This document shows positions 31,256 through 42,900 of a stretch of DNA of 64,000 nt, one piece after another; position 1 is the first letter of the stretch, and the number at the start of each line of letters is the position of its first letter. The position numbers and the translations under genes were made by a program. This DNA is from Aedes albopictus. Its lineage: Eukaryota; Arthropoda; Insecta; Diptera; Culicidae. The notes beneath the pieces were generated by a model. That model saw only the letters and a program-made list of their open reading frames with translations, searched no databases and was not told the DNA's origin. The DNA is taken from positions 30,963,047-31,027,046 of the forward strand of contig NC_085138.1 in assembly GCF_035046485.1 (NCBI RefSeq), read 5' to 3'.

Positions 31256-32940
31256 TAAAAAAAATTAAATAAATTTCTGATGCATGGAAGATATTCTAAA
31301 AAAATCCCTTGATAAATTTCCAAAGGAATCCAAGATTTTTTAATTGAATCTGGAAAAATTTCTGACGGAAGCAATAAACTTCTTTATGAAAAATTCCGTA
31401 GAAAACTTCTTGATATCTGCTCTGGAAGCATTTCTAAAATAATCTTTGCAGGATATTTAGGAAGTATCTCTGGAAAATTTCTGAATAAAAAACCAAAGAT
31501 GGTTTTCTTAAAGAATCCTTCGAGAAATTTCTATGGTTATCTCTTGAAGAATTATTATCAAAATTTCAGTAAAATGCTGAAATAATTCTTTAAGATTTTC
31601 TTTCTCAAACAATCCAAGTTCTCCAAAGGATAATTCTTGAAGACATTTTGAAAGAAATTTTTAGACGGACATCTTAAGTAATTCCTGGCGTAATTAAAAA
31701 AAAAACTAGTAAGATTATTTAAAGGAATCTTTGAAACAATTTCGGATTTGAATTTAAAGATTTTTAAAGAAATTTTATGAAAAATTTCCTAATTGATTCT
31801 TGGAGTAAAATACTCCAAGAAATCAATGAAAGAATTGATTGAGAAATTCTGATTTTCCCTAAGGATCGCTGGAAGATTTTCTGCGGAAGAATTTCTATGA
31901 TAATCCTTGGGGAAATTTCTGGAGAAATATTTAGAGGAATTTCTGGAAGTATCCCTAAGGTTTATGTTTTGTTTTGTTTTTTTTTTAAGCATATCTATCT
32001 GGAGAAAAAGTTTGAGGAACCTCGGAAGGATTTTCTTGAAGAAATACTATTCGAATTTTTAAAGAAAAAATTGGAGAAATTTCTAAAGAACTTAGTGAAA
32101 ATTCGCTGAAAAACATTTTAAAGAATCCCTTGATTTTTTTTTGAAGGATGCGCAGCAACAACTTTTGATATAATCCATGGAAGGTTTTCCCGAAGAATTC
32201 CTCGTTTTTGCAATGAAATGTTGCAAACAGCGAGGGTGTTTTGATCAATTACTTAATTTGATGCTGTTTGAGTAAAACTATAGGTCACTGTATGGTTGAA
32301 GGGGAATGGAATGCTGAATACTACAACATAGTGATTCGAAGTTTTGCTCAAATAGTATCAGAGGTGCTGTCGTGATAAAATCTGGGATAATTATTCAAGG
32401 TTTCCAAATTTCAGCGCCCTTTTAATGCTCCCAATTAAATGCTTCATTGTTACGGCTTATTATAAATTACTTTGGGAAACTCCCTCCATGCATTATAGTT
32501 ACACTTTTTTTTTGTAATTATCCCGGATAAGAAATTCTTGCTGAAATTCCTTTTATAATTTTGGCAAGAATGCTTCCTACAATTTCTAGTAATTTATCCC
32601 GCTTTACCTCCAGGAACACCACCAAAAATGTTTTTGGAGATTGTTTTATGATTTATCAAAAAAAAATTCTGAAATGTTTTCAGAATGAAGATTCTCGCTG
32701 AATTTAAGCAAGAATTCATCTGAAGGCTCCTGTTAGTATCAACTCAGATTGCATCCCCGTCCATGGATTTCTTTGAAAATTTCTCCAGGGATTCCTCCAA
32801 AGATTGTTTCAGGCATTTCCCCAGGAATTTTCACTGGGACTTCTTTAGAAATTTCTCTTAAGATGCGTTTTGAGACTGGCTCACTGTTTTTTTTTCAGGT
32901 TTTTTTTTCCGAAATTTCCATCTGCGATTCCTGAACCCTA
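31256..32940. repeat. Decayed 12-mer repeat tract with AT-rich interruption
   Basis: 31256-32215 and about 32520-32940 carry GGAATTTCT, AAGAATTTC and GGATTCCTCC words at irregular 11-13 bp spacing. 32216-32519 is plain AT-rich sequence. The sense of the repeat flips: left part reads GGAATTTCTGG, right part reads CCAGGGATTCCTCC. Confidence 0.55.
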
Positions 32941-33021
32941 CAGTAAGATGTTGGGGTCGATATGACCCAGACAGGCACGCTGAACGTGCTCTACGTCATC
33001 GTGGAGCGCTTATTTCAAGTC

Positions 33022-34503
33022 CCAGTAAACCACGTATCGTAAAACGATATTTATTCAAAATCGTATTTTATTCTGTTCGAAATCGAAATCGCAGAAAATG
33101 ATAAGTGTTGCAGCAATAATGTCGAGAAAACTTGTATAGAAATCAGTATTGCGATGTGTTTACGACGGGCAGTTATATTGACAGCACAAGCCGCAAATAG
33201 AGCAAATCAAAATCGTAACTAGTCAATGAAAATGCTTTATCATATATCAAGTCAGACAAGCATCGAGCGTAATCGTAATGACTACAATGAAATTGTCACA
33301 CAACAAACCAAGACGATAGTGAACATAAATCATTATTGCGATTCGGGCAGAACTTTGTTGGTTTTCAATACAGGACTGGAAAAATACTTACATGACAAAA
33401 TGTTTAATTTCCACACCCCTGTAGTACATGCAAGCAATGAACAGATCAGCAGTCAATGCAATTAGCATAGCACAATCCCGCTCCCCCACATCACTTCAAC
33501 CGGTACGGTGCTACCCACAATTTGGCACTTATCCCGCTTACCGCGCCGCCGTTCCCGAATCCGTTTTCACCCGAGTTTTCACCACACAAAAAAATCTTAA
33601 TTGTTCCTCTGTTGATTGCAATTATAACACAAAATGATAGAAACTAGTCGGAAATCAAAATTGGGGATGATATTCACTTGATCCTTTGAAATGCTTGGGT
33701 GCTGCATATCGTTCCTCCAGCTGTATGGTGTTTGGATGAGGACATCTAATCTGCACATCCTTTTTCCAGGCATACAGGGCACACCTCACCAAAACGTTGT
33801 TGTTTTCTCTGCTGCCGATGACCACTCCACTAAGATGTTCTGAATGTTAAACGCAGCTTTCCACTAGAAACGAAAATAATTTGCGATAAACATTTTTCCG
33901 CGACGACGGACGACGACGACGATGGCTGGAGCGCGACGGCACTGTTATGATGTAAACAAGACAAGCAGCATAAAGCGCAATCTTAAATCGTTAGAAGTTG
34001 TATATCTGACAGATCTTAATTTACACATCAGGTCTGAAAAGCATGAAATGAAGTCGCAAAGACTTAGAGAAAATAGCGACCAAGTCTGCATCAGCACCAT
34101 TTGGGAAAATAATCAGGCTTATGATACGGGCAAGCTTTAAGTTTAAGTTGGCCAAATTTCCATCTCTCTTCAAGAAAGATGAGTTGGTACCGAGGTACAA
34201 TGTTGGATTCTGGATCTCGAGGTTCTGTGTTCAATGCTGGATACTGACCATGCAATTTTTTTTTAACTTTTCATCAGTAATATGGGACATCGTATTACTT
34301 ATCACTGAAAGTCGTCTTTATTTTTCCGACGATACTTTGGGACATCATATTACTGTTCAAAGGAAGTCAAGACAAGTCGTCAGAAGTATATATATGGCCT
34401 CCACTTTGGTACGTATATAGCCATTTCGTGCACTTTATACGAGTATGTTGGTTCTTATATGAATATGTATAACACAAATTATACAGACCAAAATGTTTAC
34501 TGG
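33022..34503 (+). mobile_element. 1482-bp element with CCAGTAAAC ends, copy 1
   Basis: The terminal inverted repeat CCAGTAAAC/GTTTACTGG bounds 1482 bp that recur in reverse complement at 61679-63160, with no difference found in the stretches compared and five identical short frames. The interior has a trinucleotide GAC run (33901-33922), then ATGGCTGGAGCGCGACGGC, and short frames of 60-100 codons of unknown meaning. No transposase is recognised. Flanks read AGTC and GGTC, a poor 4-bp duplication here. It is a non-autonomous DNA element or an element carrying captured host sequence; the superfamily is not clear. Confidence 0.7.
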
Positions 34504-36270
34504 GGTCTTAGAAGGGTAAAGGAATGCTATAGACAATTTCGACAGGGATTGCCACATAAGTGCTCCAGAAAAAAATTCTACCGAAATTTTTCATTGGGAT
34601 TTCTCTGAAAATTCTTCTAGGGATATTTTCAGAGGGTTTCTCCAGGAATTTCTCTAAACTTTCCATCAAAAGATGCAATTCCAGGTGATTTTTTCTCACA
34701 AAGAAAGATTCTTATAGAAACTTCTCTCCTTTAAATTTCTTTAGAAAATTTTCCAGATTTTTTTCTGAAATTGTAGCTTGAATTTCTCCAGAGATTTCTT
34801 TAGGTTTTACTCCTTTTATTCTGAGATTTTGTCGTGCATTCAATAAGAATTTCCTCTAGAAATTCTCAAGAGATTCTTCCGGAAGTTTCTCCAAGGATTC
34901 CTTCAATTATTCAATTTTTTTGCCTAGGAACTCCTGCAAAATTTCCAAGAATTTCATCTCAGAGTTTTCAAACGCATCTCCAGGATATGTTTATGGGATT
35001 TCTTGAAGCAATCCCCAAAAGATGTCTGCGAATACCATTCAGGAATTCCTCAATGAATTCTTCAGTAATGTTTATGCAATTTCCGGAAGAACTTCTGAAA
35101 AATCCCAGGAGGAATATCTGAACGAATTCTGAAGTTCAGAAGATATTCCAGATAGAATCGCAAGAGCAATTTCAAATAAAAATCCATGTAATAATGTCTG
35201 CAGGAATTACTGAAGGAATTTCTCAAAGAATTCTCAAAGAAACCCTGGGAAGAACTTCCGAAGCATTTCTTGTAAAATTGCTCGATGTTGCGGAAAAAAA
35301 CTCTTAAAAGAATTTTTGAAAAAGTCCATCGAAGATTTTTTTTAAATCCCTTGCAGAAATTCCAGAAGAAATCGCTAACATTTCGAAGAAATCTCAAGGG
35401 GAAAAAAACATCTTCTCAAAATAATTTCAGAAAAAATCTCAGCAGTAATTTCTGAAAGAAACTCTAAGCGAATTTCTAAAAAAAAACTTTTGTGGACATC
35501 TTTGGAAGTACATACTTTTTAAAGAATCCCTGAAGAAATTACAGGGAAATTCTTGAAGGAATCCGTTGAGGAATTTCTTCAGATTTTCCTGTAGAAATAC
35601 ATGGTGGATCTTTTCAGGTAACTTTTGGTAGAATTCCTAGAAAAAAAATATGTTGAGGGGTTTATATCCAAATTCCTGGAGAAATCCTATAACAAAATTC
35701 TTGGAGAATTTTTTAATAGTATTCCTGAAGATAATTACAGACAAATTTTTGAGAAAAATCCTGCAAGGATACCTTGACAAACGCATAGATAAGCGTCTAT
35801 GAAGATCTCCAGAATAAAAAACTCGTGAGTTATATCTGAAAGAATTTCCGTAGTAATTCCTTGGAAATATATTTGAATCAAATTCATGAAGAAATCGTGG
35901 AGGAATTATTGAAGTTATCCTTAGAGGAAATACCGGATGAATTGCAGGAACATCTGTAGGAATTGCAGCCTGAATCACTGAAAAGTAGTTATCCAAGAGT
36001 CGCTGGAGGATTTTCTTGAAACTTTTCAGGATGAATTCCTGAAGAGTTTCTGATTTTGGAGTTCCAGAAGAAACCAATAGAAATCTACGTAAAAGTATCC
36101 TTGCAGAGATTTCTGGAGAAATTCATCAGCGAATATCTTAAGAAATCCCTGAAGAAATTTACTAAAGATTCCCTGAAAGAATTTTGGAGAATAATCTTGA
36201 TGGAATTTAAGACTGAATTCATCATTTATTTCTGAAAAAATCCACGAGTTAATTTTGGAAGAAATCCATA

Positions 36271-36635
36271 CACTGAAATAAATTTTGTTGTGGAAACTAC
36301 CGATTCCATAGTTAAATTACTAACCGTACCTATGATTCTCAACCGACAACAAAATCTTTTAAGGTAACTGAAATAGGCTTGAAATTACAATGCATTGTAG
36401 TAAATTCAACTAAAAGCGTAGTCGTCTCAATAACAAAACATTGTTAATTTTTCCTGGACACGCATTTTACAACACAGTGTGGTTAAAAATACAATGCTCA
36501 TTTGTTAAATTAAGATTATTTTTAGTAATGTTAATTGCACTGCTGGTTAAGTTGACAGTGTTTTAGTAGAATTAACTGGAAATTGTTGTCGGTTGAGAAT
36601 CATCGGTAGTTTTTACAACAAAATTTATTTCTGTG
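36271..36635. mobile_element. MITE with TA duplication (mariner-like)
   Basis: Inverted ends CACTGAAATAAATTTTG and CAAAATTTATTTCTGTG, flanked by TA at 36269-36270 and 36636-36637. The arms continue as ACTACCGAT / ATCGGTAGT and TCTCAACCGACAACAA / TTGTTGTCGGTTGAGA. It is 365 bp and noncoding. Confidence 0.75.
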
Positions 36636-37121
36636 TAGGTGATTTCCTTGGACTTGGGTTTCGTGTAAAACTCTATGGAGGAATCTCATAAGTATTTTTT
36701 TTTTAAATCTCCAGGTGAATTTCTAAAAGAATCCCTGGAAGAATTTCTGAGGAATCTTTGTAAGATTTTCTGAAGGAGTCTGTGGAAGATTTTCTAAAGA
36801 AGCCATTGGAGAACTTTCTGGAAAAACTAATGATTTTTTTGAATCGCTTAAATCATTTCTGATGGCATCTGTGGATAATTTCCTGAAAAAAAATCTTGTA
36901 CAGATCCCTGAAAAAATCTATGGAGGATTTGTATTATGGAAATTCGTGGAAGCCTTTATAGAGGTATTTTTGATGAAATTTCTAGAGGTACATCTAACGA
37001 AAATTCCGAAGGACCTTCTAGAGGAAATTCTGAAGTGATCCATAGAAGATGTTCGATACATTTTTCAAAAGAAATTTATGGAAAATTTTCCAAAAGGAAT
37101 ACCTTGAGAGTGTTCTGATGG

Positions 37122-37260
37122 CAAGCCCGTGCACAAGGGGGGGGGGGTTTGGGTGTTAAACCCCCCCCATTACCGACGCTTCATACACTAGGCGCCCCTC
37201 CGCCTTTTGCCGAAATCAGGAAAAACCCCTCCCTTGGCGCCACTTCTGTGCACGGGCCTG
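37122..37260. mobile_element. hAT-like MITE, 139 bp, 8-bp target duplication
   Basis: Ends CAAGCCCGTGCAC and, inward from the right, CAGGCCCGTGCAC. The target duplication TCTGATGG is perfect at 37114-37121 and 37261-37268. The CA(A/G)G terminus and 8-bp duplication are hAT hallmarks. It contains a run of ten or more G and a C run that can pair with it. Confidence 0.85.
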
Positions 37261-37520
37261 TCTGATGGAAGCCATTGAGCAATAAGGTTTAAAAAAGAAG
37301 TTCCTTGAATAATTCTGTGGTAATCTCCAAAAAACCTAATAGAATCCTGAATTTTTGTCACGGAAGTTTGGGAACGCATTCATGGCAACTTTTCTGAAAA
37401 AATACTTTAAATATATTCTGAGGGAATCGCAGGAGGAGTTGACGAAATAACTGGAGGTTTTTTGGATGAATTTCTGAAGATCGTTGAAAAACTAAAGAAA
37501 TCCCTAGAAAAAAATGTTGG

Positions 37521-38479
37521 AATGAATCTTCGATAAAGAGGCGTAAAACGCATCAGCAGCAAGAGAGCCTTTTAATATGACACGTTATCGAAAGCCTTTT
37601 CAATATTGATCAAACCTCGGGCTGAAAATCCCCATAATAAAGAGCCAATAATAATAATCAAACCACCCGAGCAATAACTACGTTTGAAAACCTGTAAGCA
37701 GTGCAGTGTTCGAGCGACAAGATGAAAAAATAAAGGATACAATGGACAGGGAATGTTTCATGAATGCTTCGGATGGAACCAGAAAACGAGGATGCTGATC
37801 AGTTTAAAAATGTTGCTAATCTATTGGTGAATACTGTAGTCACGTACAGACGAGGTGATAACTGTGCATTTTCTAACACGATTATAAGAAGCAATCGCTA
37901 ATGCTTATCTTACTTCCGCCTTTCGCAAAACAAGCGTGACAAAATAAGCCATTTCCCTTCGGCTTTCCGTAGGACCAATAAGGGACTCACCCAACCCAAT
38001 TGCTAACTCATCCCATCTCGTGAAAATGTCACATCTGCGTTAGCTTCAGCATCAGCATTGCCAAGTCGCATGAATCCTAATTAGTATTCGTGCTCAAACA
38101 AGCAAGACCGTACCAACCGAATTGGAGGCGACCGAAAGCGGCCGTGCACTGCGCTATGTCGCCGAATAGATTCCTAGGGATCTGACCAGTCAGCCAGGCC
38201 ACGTCCACCAGTCACAGTCTGTCGAAACCGGGCACGTTCCGACCGACGACCCACCTCCTCGTTGAAAGCTGTGGGAATAATTGAAATTGTTAATTGGGTG
38301 ACGGCGACGGCGATGTTTGCATGCCCGGTGACAACTAACGGCCCCAAGTCGGAAGGCCTGATACGGTGCCGTAAGAGAAGCCTTAACAAGAATTTATTGA
38401 TGTTTGCTTGGCGCTCTGCCATTTGGGTCGATGAAAATGGATCAATTATTACGCGTTGGAGCGAGCGACTGGGCCAGCC
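37521..38479. other. Intron sequence with little repeat signal
   Basis: It has more balanced base composition than its surroundings and no recognisable repeat. The frame at 38174-38536 on the minus strand overlaps another on the plus strand and is interrupted by the insertion at 38488. No exon with credible splice borders was identified. Confidence 0.4.
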
Positions 38480-38487
38480 GGAACAAA

Positions 38488-39754
38488 TAGAGTGTCCATT
38501 TCCCGGCCAATTTTCGTGTCCCGGGATTCGGGACAAAATACTTAGCTAATCCCGGGAAATCCCGGGATCCCGGGATTTTTTAAAATTTCAATAAAACCCA
38601 GAAAATTGATTTGTTTAGCTTTTGTGCAGTTGAAATATTCATTTTTTAAGTTGAGGGGCCCAGAATCAAAGGGGTGTAAGTGACCATTTTGTCGATTTTG
38701 AGCTGAGAATATCATAAAATTCTTCAGATTTCAAGCTTTCAGGAACTTTTTTACGATGATTAGAAAAATTACAATAAATCAAAGAAAATTGGGTTGATTT
38801 TGAATCTCCATACATTTTGTATGGGATGAAAAATTGTTCAAAAACTTTAAACCGCATTTACTCGAAAGTGGGATTTTGTCACCTACACTCCTTTGCTTCT
38901 AACCCCCTTAGTTATGTTTATTTCTGTATCCACCACAAGAAGTATTATAAAATGTCTATACAATGTACTGCACTACTACTTGATGTACAAATGTCAATAA
39001 CGAAATACATATAAAAGTATCAACGTTATGTTCGCCAAGAACAGTATGTTTTCAACTATTTAGTAGTTAATTTATTGCAAGTAATTTTCTACCAATATCT
39101 AATAGTTTTAGAGAAATAATTATTATAATCTGTATTATATCGCTACGGAAGATGTTTGTATTGTTGATATGTATCGTAAAAATCGCACTTCAATATAACT
39201 TTAGAGTACCTTTTGAACTCTTAGTTTCCGAATATTTCAATACAAAAGGTTGGACTCTTTTTGCGATTGCGGTTTTCCATAATTTTAAAACTTTTGTATT
39301 TGTTATTGAGATTCATTAATTCTCTTCTGAAAAATTCAAATTATTTACATAATATAGGAAAAGTTTGGTCTCAGATTTCCAAAATTACAATGTAATATAG
39401 TATGTGGGCTATGTCCAGCTTGTTCTTGCTGCTACTGAATAAACCAATAAATAGAAAAAGATGAATGAAATGCATAACATGATACCAAGTTTATCATTAA
39501 TGATTGATTTTTTTTTGACCTAGTGTCCGAAGCCCGATGGTGGTGTGTGAGAAAACCGCTCATATTTCGAAAGTGAAAATGGCCAGATAAAGTTTTTGCC
39601 TTGATATTTGGCAGTTTTATCTACAAATTGTCTTCATCCCGGGATTCCCGGGATTGTCGGGATTTCTGAAATGATATCCCGGGATTCGGGAAATCCCGAA
39701 ATCACTCAAATCCCGGGAATTCTTGTCCCGGGATGTCCCGGGAAGGACACTCTA
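38488..39754. mobile_element. hAT-like element with inverted CCCGGGAT arrays
   Basis: Ends TAGAGTGTCC/GGACACTCTA with the perfect 8-bp duplication GGAACAAA at 38480-38487 and 39755-39762. Just inside each end are arrays of TCCCGGGAT words (about 38515-38580 and 39635-39745), in inverted arrangement. The interior is AT-rich; 38651-38770 resembles 56755-56870. No transposase is present at 1267 bp. TIR start and duplication size fit the hAT superfamily. Confidence 0.8.
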
Positions 39755-39762
39755 GGAACAAA

Positions 39763-39944
39763 CGAGCTGCAAGATATTCGAGTGATTCTGGAATTATGCG
39801 TCCACTATTCCGGTTGTGGATTCCAGAAATGGCAAAACCACACGAACATAACGATGATGATCGACCGAAACCGCAGAGTTTCCAACCGGATGGGTTTTGA
39901 GGGGAGTGATTCGATTATAGGTATGTGGCAGTGATGCCAGTTTA
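39763..39944. other. Short unique intron segment before the satellite
   Basis: It continues the 37521-38479 sequence past the hAT-like insertion. No feature is seen. Confidence 0.4.
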
Positions 39945-42900
39945 TCCCTCGAGGAATTCGTTCAAGAATTCCTCCTCGAGTTTCTCCTGAAATTTCTCCT
40001 AGAATTCCTCCTGGACTTCCTCCTGGAATTCCTCCTAGAATTCCTTCTGGAATTCCTCCTGGACTTCCTCCTGGAATTCCTCCTGGAATTCCTCCTGGAA
40101 TTCCTCCTAGAATTCCTCCTGGAATTCCTCCTGGAATTCCTCCTTGAATTCCTCCTGGAATTCCTCCTGGAATTCCTCCTGGAATTCCTCCTGGAATTCC
40201 TCCTGGAATTCCTCCTGGAATTCCTCCTGGAATTCCTCCTGGAATTCCTCCTGGAATTCCTCCTGGAATTCCTCCTGGAATTCCTCCTGGAATTCCTCCT
40301 GGAATTCCTCCTGGAATTCCTCCTGGAATTCCTCCTGGAATTCCTCCTGGAATTCCTCATGAAATTCCTCCTGGAATTCCTCATGAAATTCCTCCTGGAA
40401 TTCCTCCTGGAATTCCTCCTAGAATTCCTCCTGGAATTCCTCCTTGAATTCCTCCTGGAATTCCTCCTTGAATTCCTCCTGGAATTCCTCCTCGAGTTTC
40501 TCCTGAAATTTCTCCTAGAATTCCTCCTGGAATTACTCCTGGAATTCCTCTTAGAATTCCTCCTGGAATTCCTCCTGGAATTCCTCCTGGACTTCCTCCT
40601 GGAATTCCTCCTGGAATTCCTCCTAGAATTCCTCCTGGAATTCCTCCTGGAATTCCTCCTAGAATTCCTCCTAGAATTCCTCCTGGAATTCCTCCTTGAA
40701 TTCCTCCTGGAATTCCTCCTGGAATTCCTCCTGGAATTCCTCCTGGAATTCCTCCTGGAATTCCTCCTGGAATTCCTCCTGGAATTCCTCCTGGAATTCC
40801 TCCTGGAATTCCTCCTGGAATTCCTCCTGGAATTCCTCCTGGAATTCCTCCTGGAATTCCTCCTGGAATTCCTCATGAAATTCCTCCTGGAATTCCTCAT
40901 GAAATTCCTCCTGGAATTCCTCCTGGAATTCCTCCTAGAATTCCTCCTGGAATTCCTCCTTGAATTCCTCCTGGAATTCCTCCTTGAATTCCTCCTGGAA
41001 TTCCTCCTCGAGTTTCTCCTGAAATTTCTCCTAGAATTCCTCCTGGAATTCCTCCTGGAATTCCTCCTAGAATTCCTCCTGGAATTCCTCCTGGAATTCC
41101 TCCTGGACTTCCTCCTGGACTTCCTCCTGGAATTCCTCCTGGAATTCGTCCTAGAATTCCTCCTGGAATTCCTCCTGGAATTCCTCCTGGAATTCCTCCT
41201 GAAATTCCTCCTGGAATTCCTCCTGGAATTCCTCCTGGAATTCCTCCTGGAATTCCTCCTGGAATTCCTCCTGGAATTCCTCCTGGAATTCCTCCTGGAA
41301 TTCCTCCTGGAATTCCTCCTGGAATTCCTCCTGGAATTCCTCCTGGAATTCCTCCTGGAATTCCTCCTGGAATTCCTCCTGGAATTCCTCCTGGAATTCC
41401 TCCTAGAATTCCTCCTGGAATTCCTCCTTGAATTCCTCCTGGAATTCCTCCTTGAATTCCTCCTGGAATTCCTCCTCGAGTTTCTCCTGAAATTTCTCCT
41501 AGAATTCCTCCTGGAATTCCTCCTGGAATTCCTCCTAGAATTCCTCCTGGAATTCCTCCTGGAATTCCTCCTGGACTTCCTCCTGGACTTCCTCCTGGAA
41601 TTCCTCCTGGAATTCGTCCTAGAATTCCTCCTGGAATTCCTCCTGGAATTCCTCCTGGAATTCCTCCTGAAATTCCTCCTGGAATTCCTCCTGGAATTCC
41701 TCCTGGAATTCCTCCTGGAATTCCTCCTGGAATTCCTCCTGGAATTCCTCCTGGAATTCCTCCTGGAATTCCTCCTGGAATTCCTCCTGGAATTCCTCCT
41801 GGAATTCCTCCTGGAATTCCTCCTGGAATTCCTCCTGGAATTCCTCCTGGAATTCCTCCTGGAATTCCTCCTGGAATTCCTCCTGGAATTCCTCCTGGAA
41901 TTCCTCCTGGAATTCCTCCTGGAATTCCTCCTGGAATTCCTCCTGGAATTCCTCCTGGAATTCGTCCTGGAATTCGTCCTGGAATTCGTCCTGGAATTCG
42001 TCCTGGAATTCGTCCTGGAATTCGTCCTGGAATTCCTCCTGGAATTCGTCCTGGAATTCCTCCTGGAATTCCTCCTGGAATTCCTCCTGGAATTCCTCCT
42101 GGAATTCCTCCTGGAATTCCTCCTGGAATTCCTCCTGGAATTCCTCCTGGAATTCCTCCTGGAATTCCTCCTGGAATTCCTCCTGGAATTCCTCCTGGAA
42201 TTCCTCCTGGAATTCCTCCTGGAATTCCTCCTGGAATTCCTCCTGGAATTCCTCCTGGAATTCCTCCTGGAATTCCTCCTGGAATTCCTCCTGGAATTCC
42301 TCCTGGAATTCCTCCTGGAATTCCTCCTCGAGTTTCTCCTGAAATTTCTCCTAGAATTCCTCCTGGAATTCCTCCTGGAATTCCTCCTAGAATTCCTCCT
42401 GGAATTCCTCCTGGAATTCCTCCTGGACTTCCTCCTGGAATTCCTCCTGGAATTCCTCCTAGAATTCCTCCTGGAATTCCTCCTGGAATTCCTCCTAGAA
42501 TTCCTCCTGGAATTCCTCCTGGAATTCCTCCTGGAATTCCTCCTGGAATTCCTCCTGGAATTCCTCCTGGAATTCCTCCTGGAATTCCTCCTGGAATTCC
42601 TCCTGGAATTCCTCCTGGAATTCCTCCTGGAATTCCTCCTGGAATTCCTCCTGGAATTCCTCCTGGAATTCCTCCTGGAATTCCTCCTGGAATTCCTCCT
42701 GGAATTCCTCCTGGAATTCCTCCTGGAATTCCTCCTGGAATTCCTCCTGGAATTCCTCCTGGAATTCCTCCTGGAATTCCTCATGAAATTCCTCCTGGAA
42801 TTCCTCATGAAATTCCTCTTGGAATTCCTCATGAAATTCCTCCTGGAATTCCTCCTGGAATTCCTCCTAGAATTCCTCCTGGAATTCCTCCTTGAATTCC

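Larger units (their letters stand above)
34540..37520. repeat. Decayed 12-mer repeat tract, about 3 kb
   Basis: Long irregular tract of GGAATTTCT, AGAAATTTC, CCTGGAAGAATTTC and similar words on both strand senses, broken by the MITEs at 36271 and 37122. The frames at 34834-36077 and 36936-37118 are translations of the repeat (rich in I, F, N, R, S). It is an older relative of the 39945-48850 array. Confidence 0.65.

Noticed and set aside
38174..38549. Candidate exon on either strand (120- and 95-codon frames)
   Set aside because: The frames overlap antisense, the plus-strand one runs into the hAT-like element at 38488, and no phase-compatible splice sites were found.
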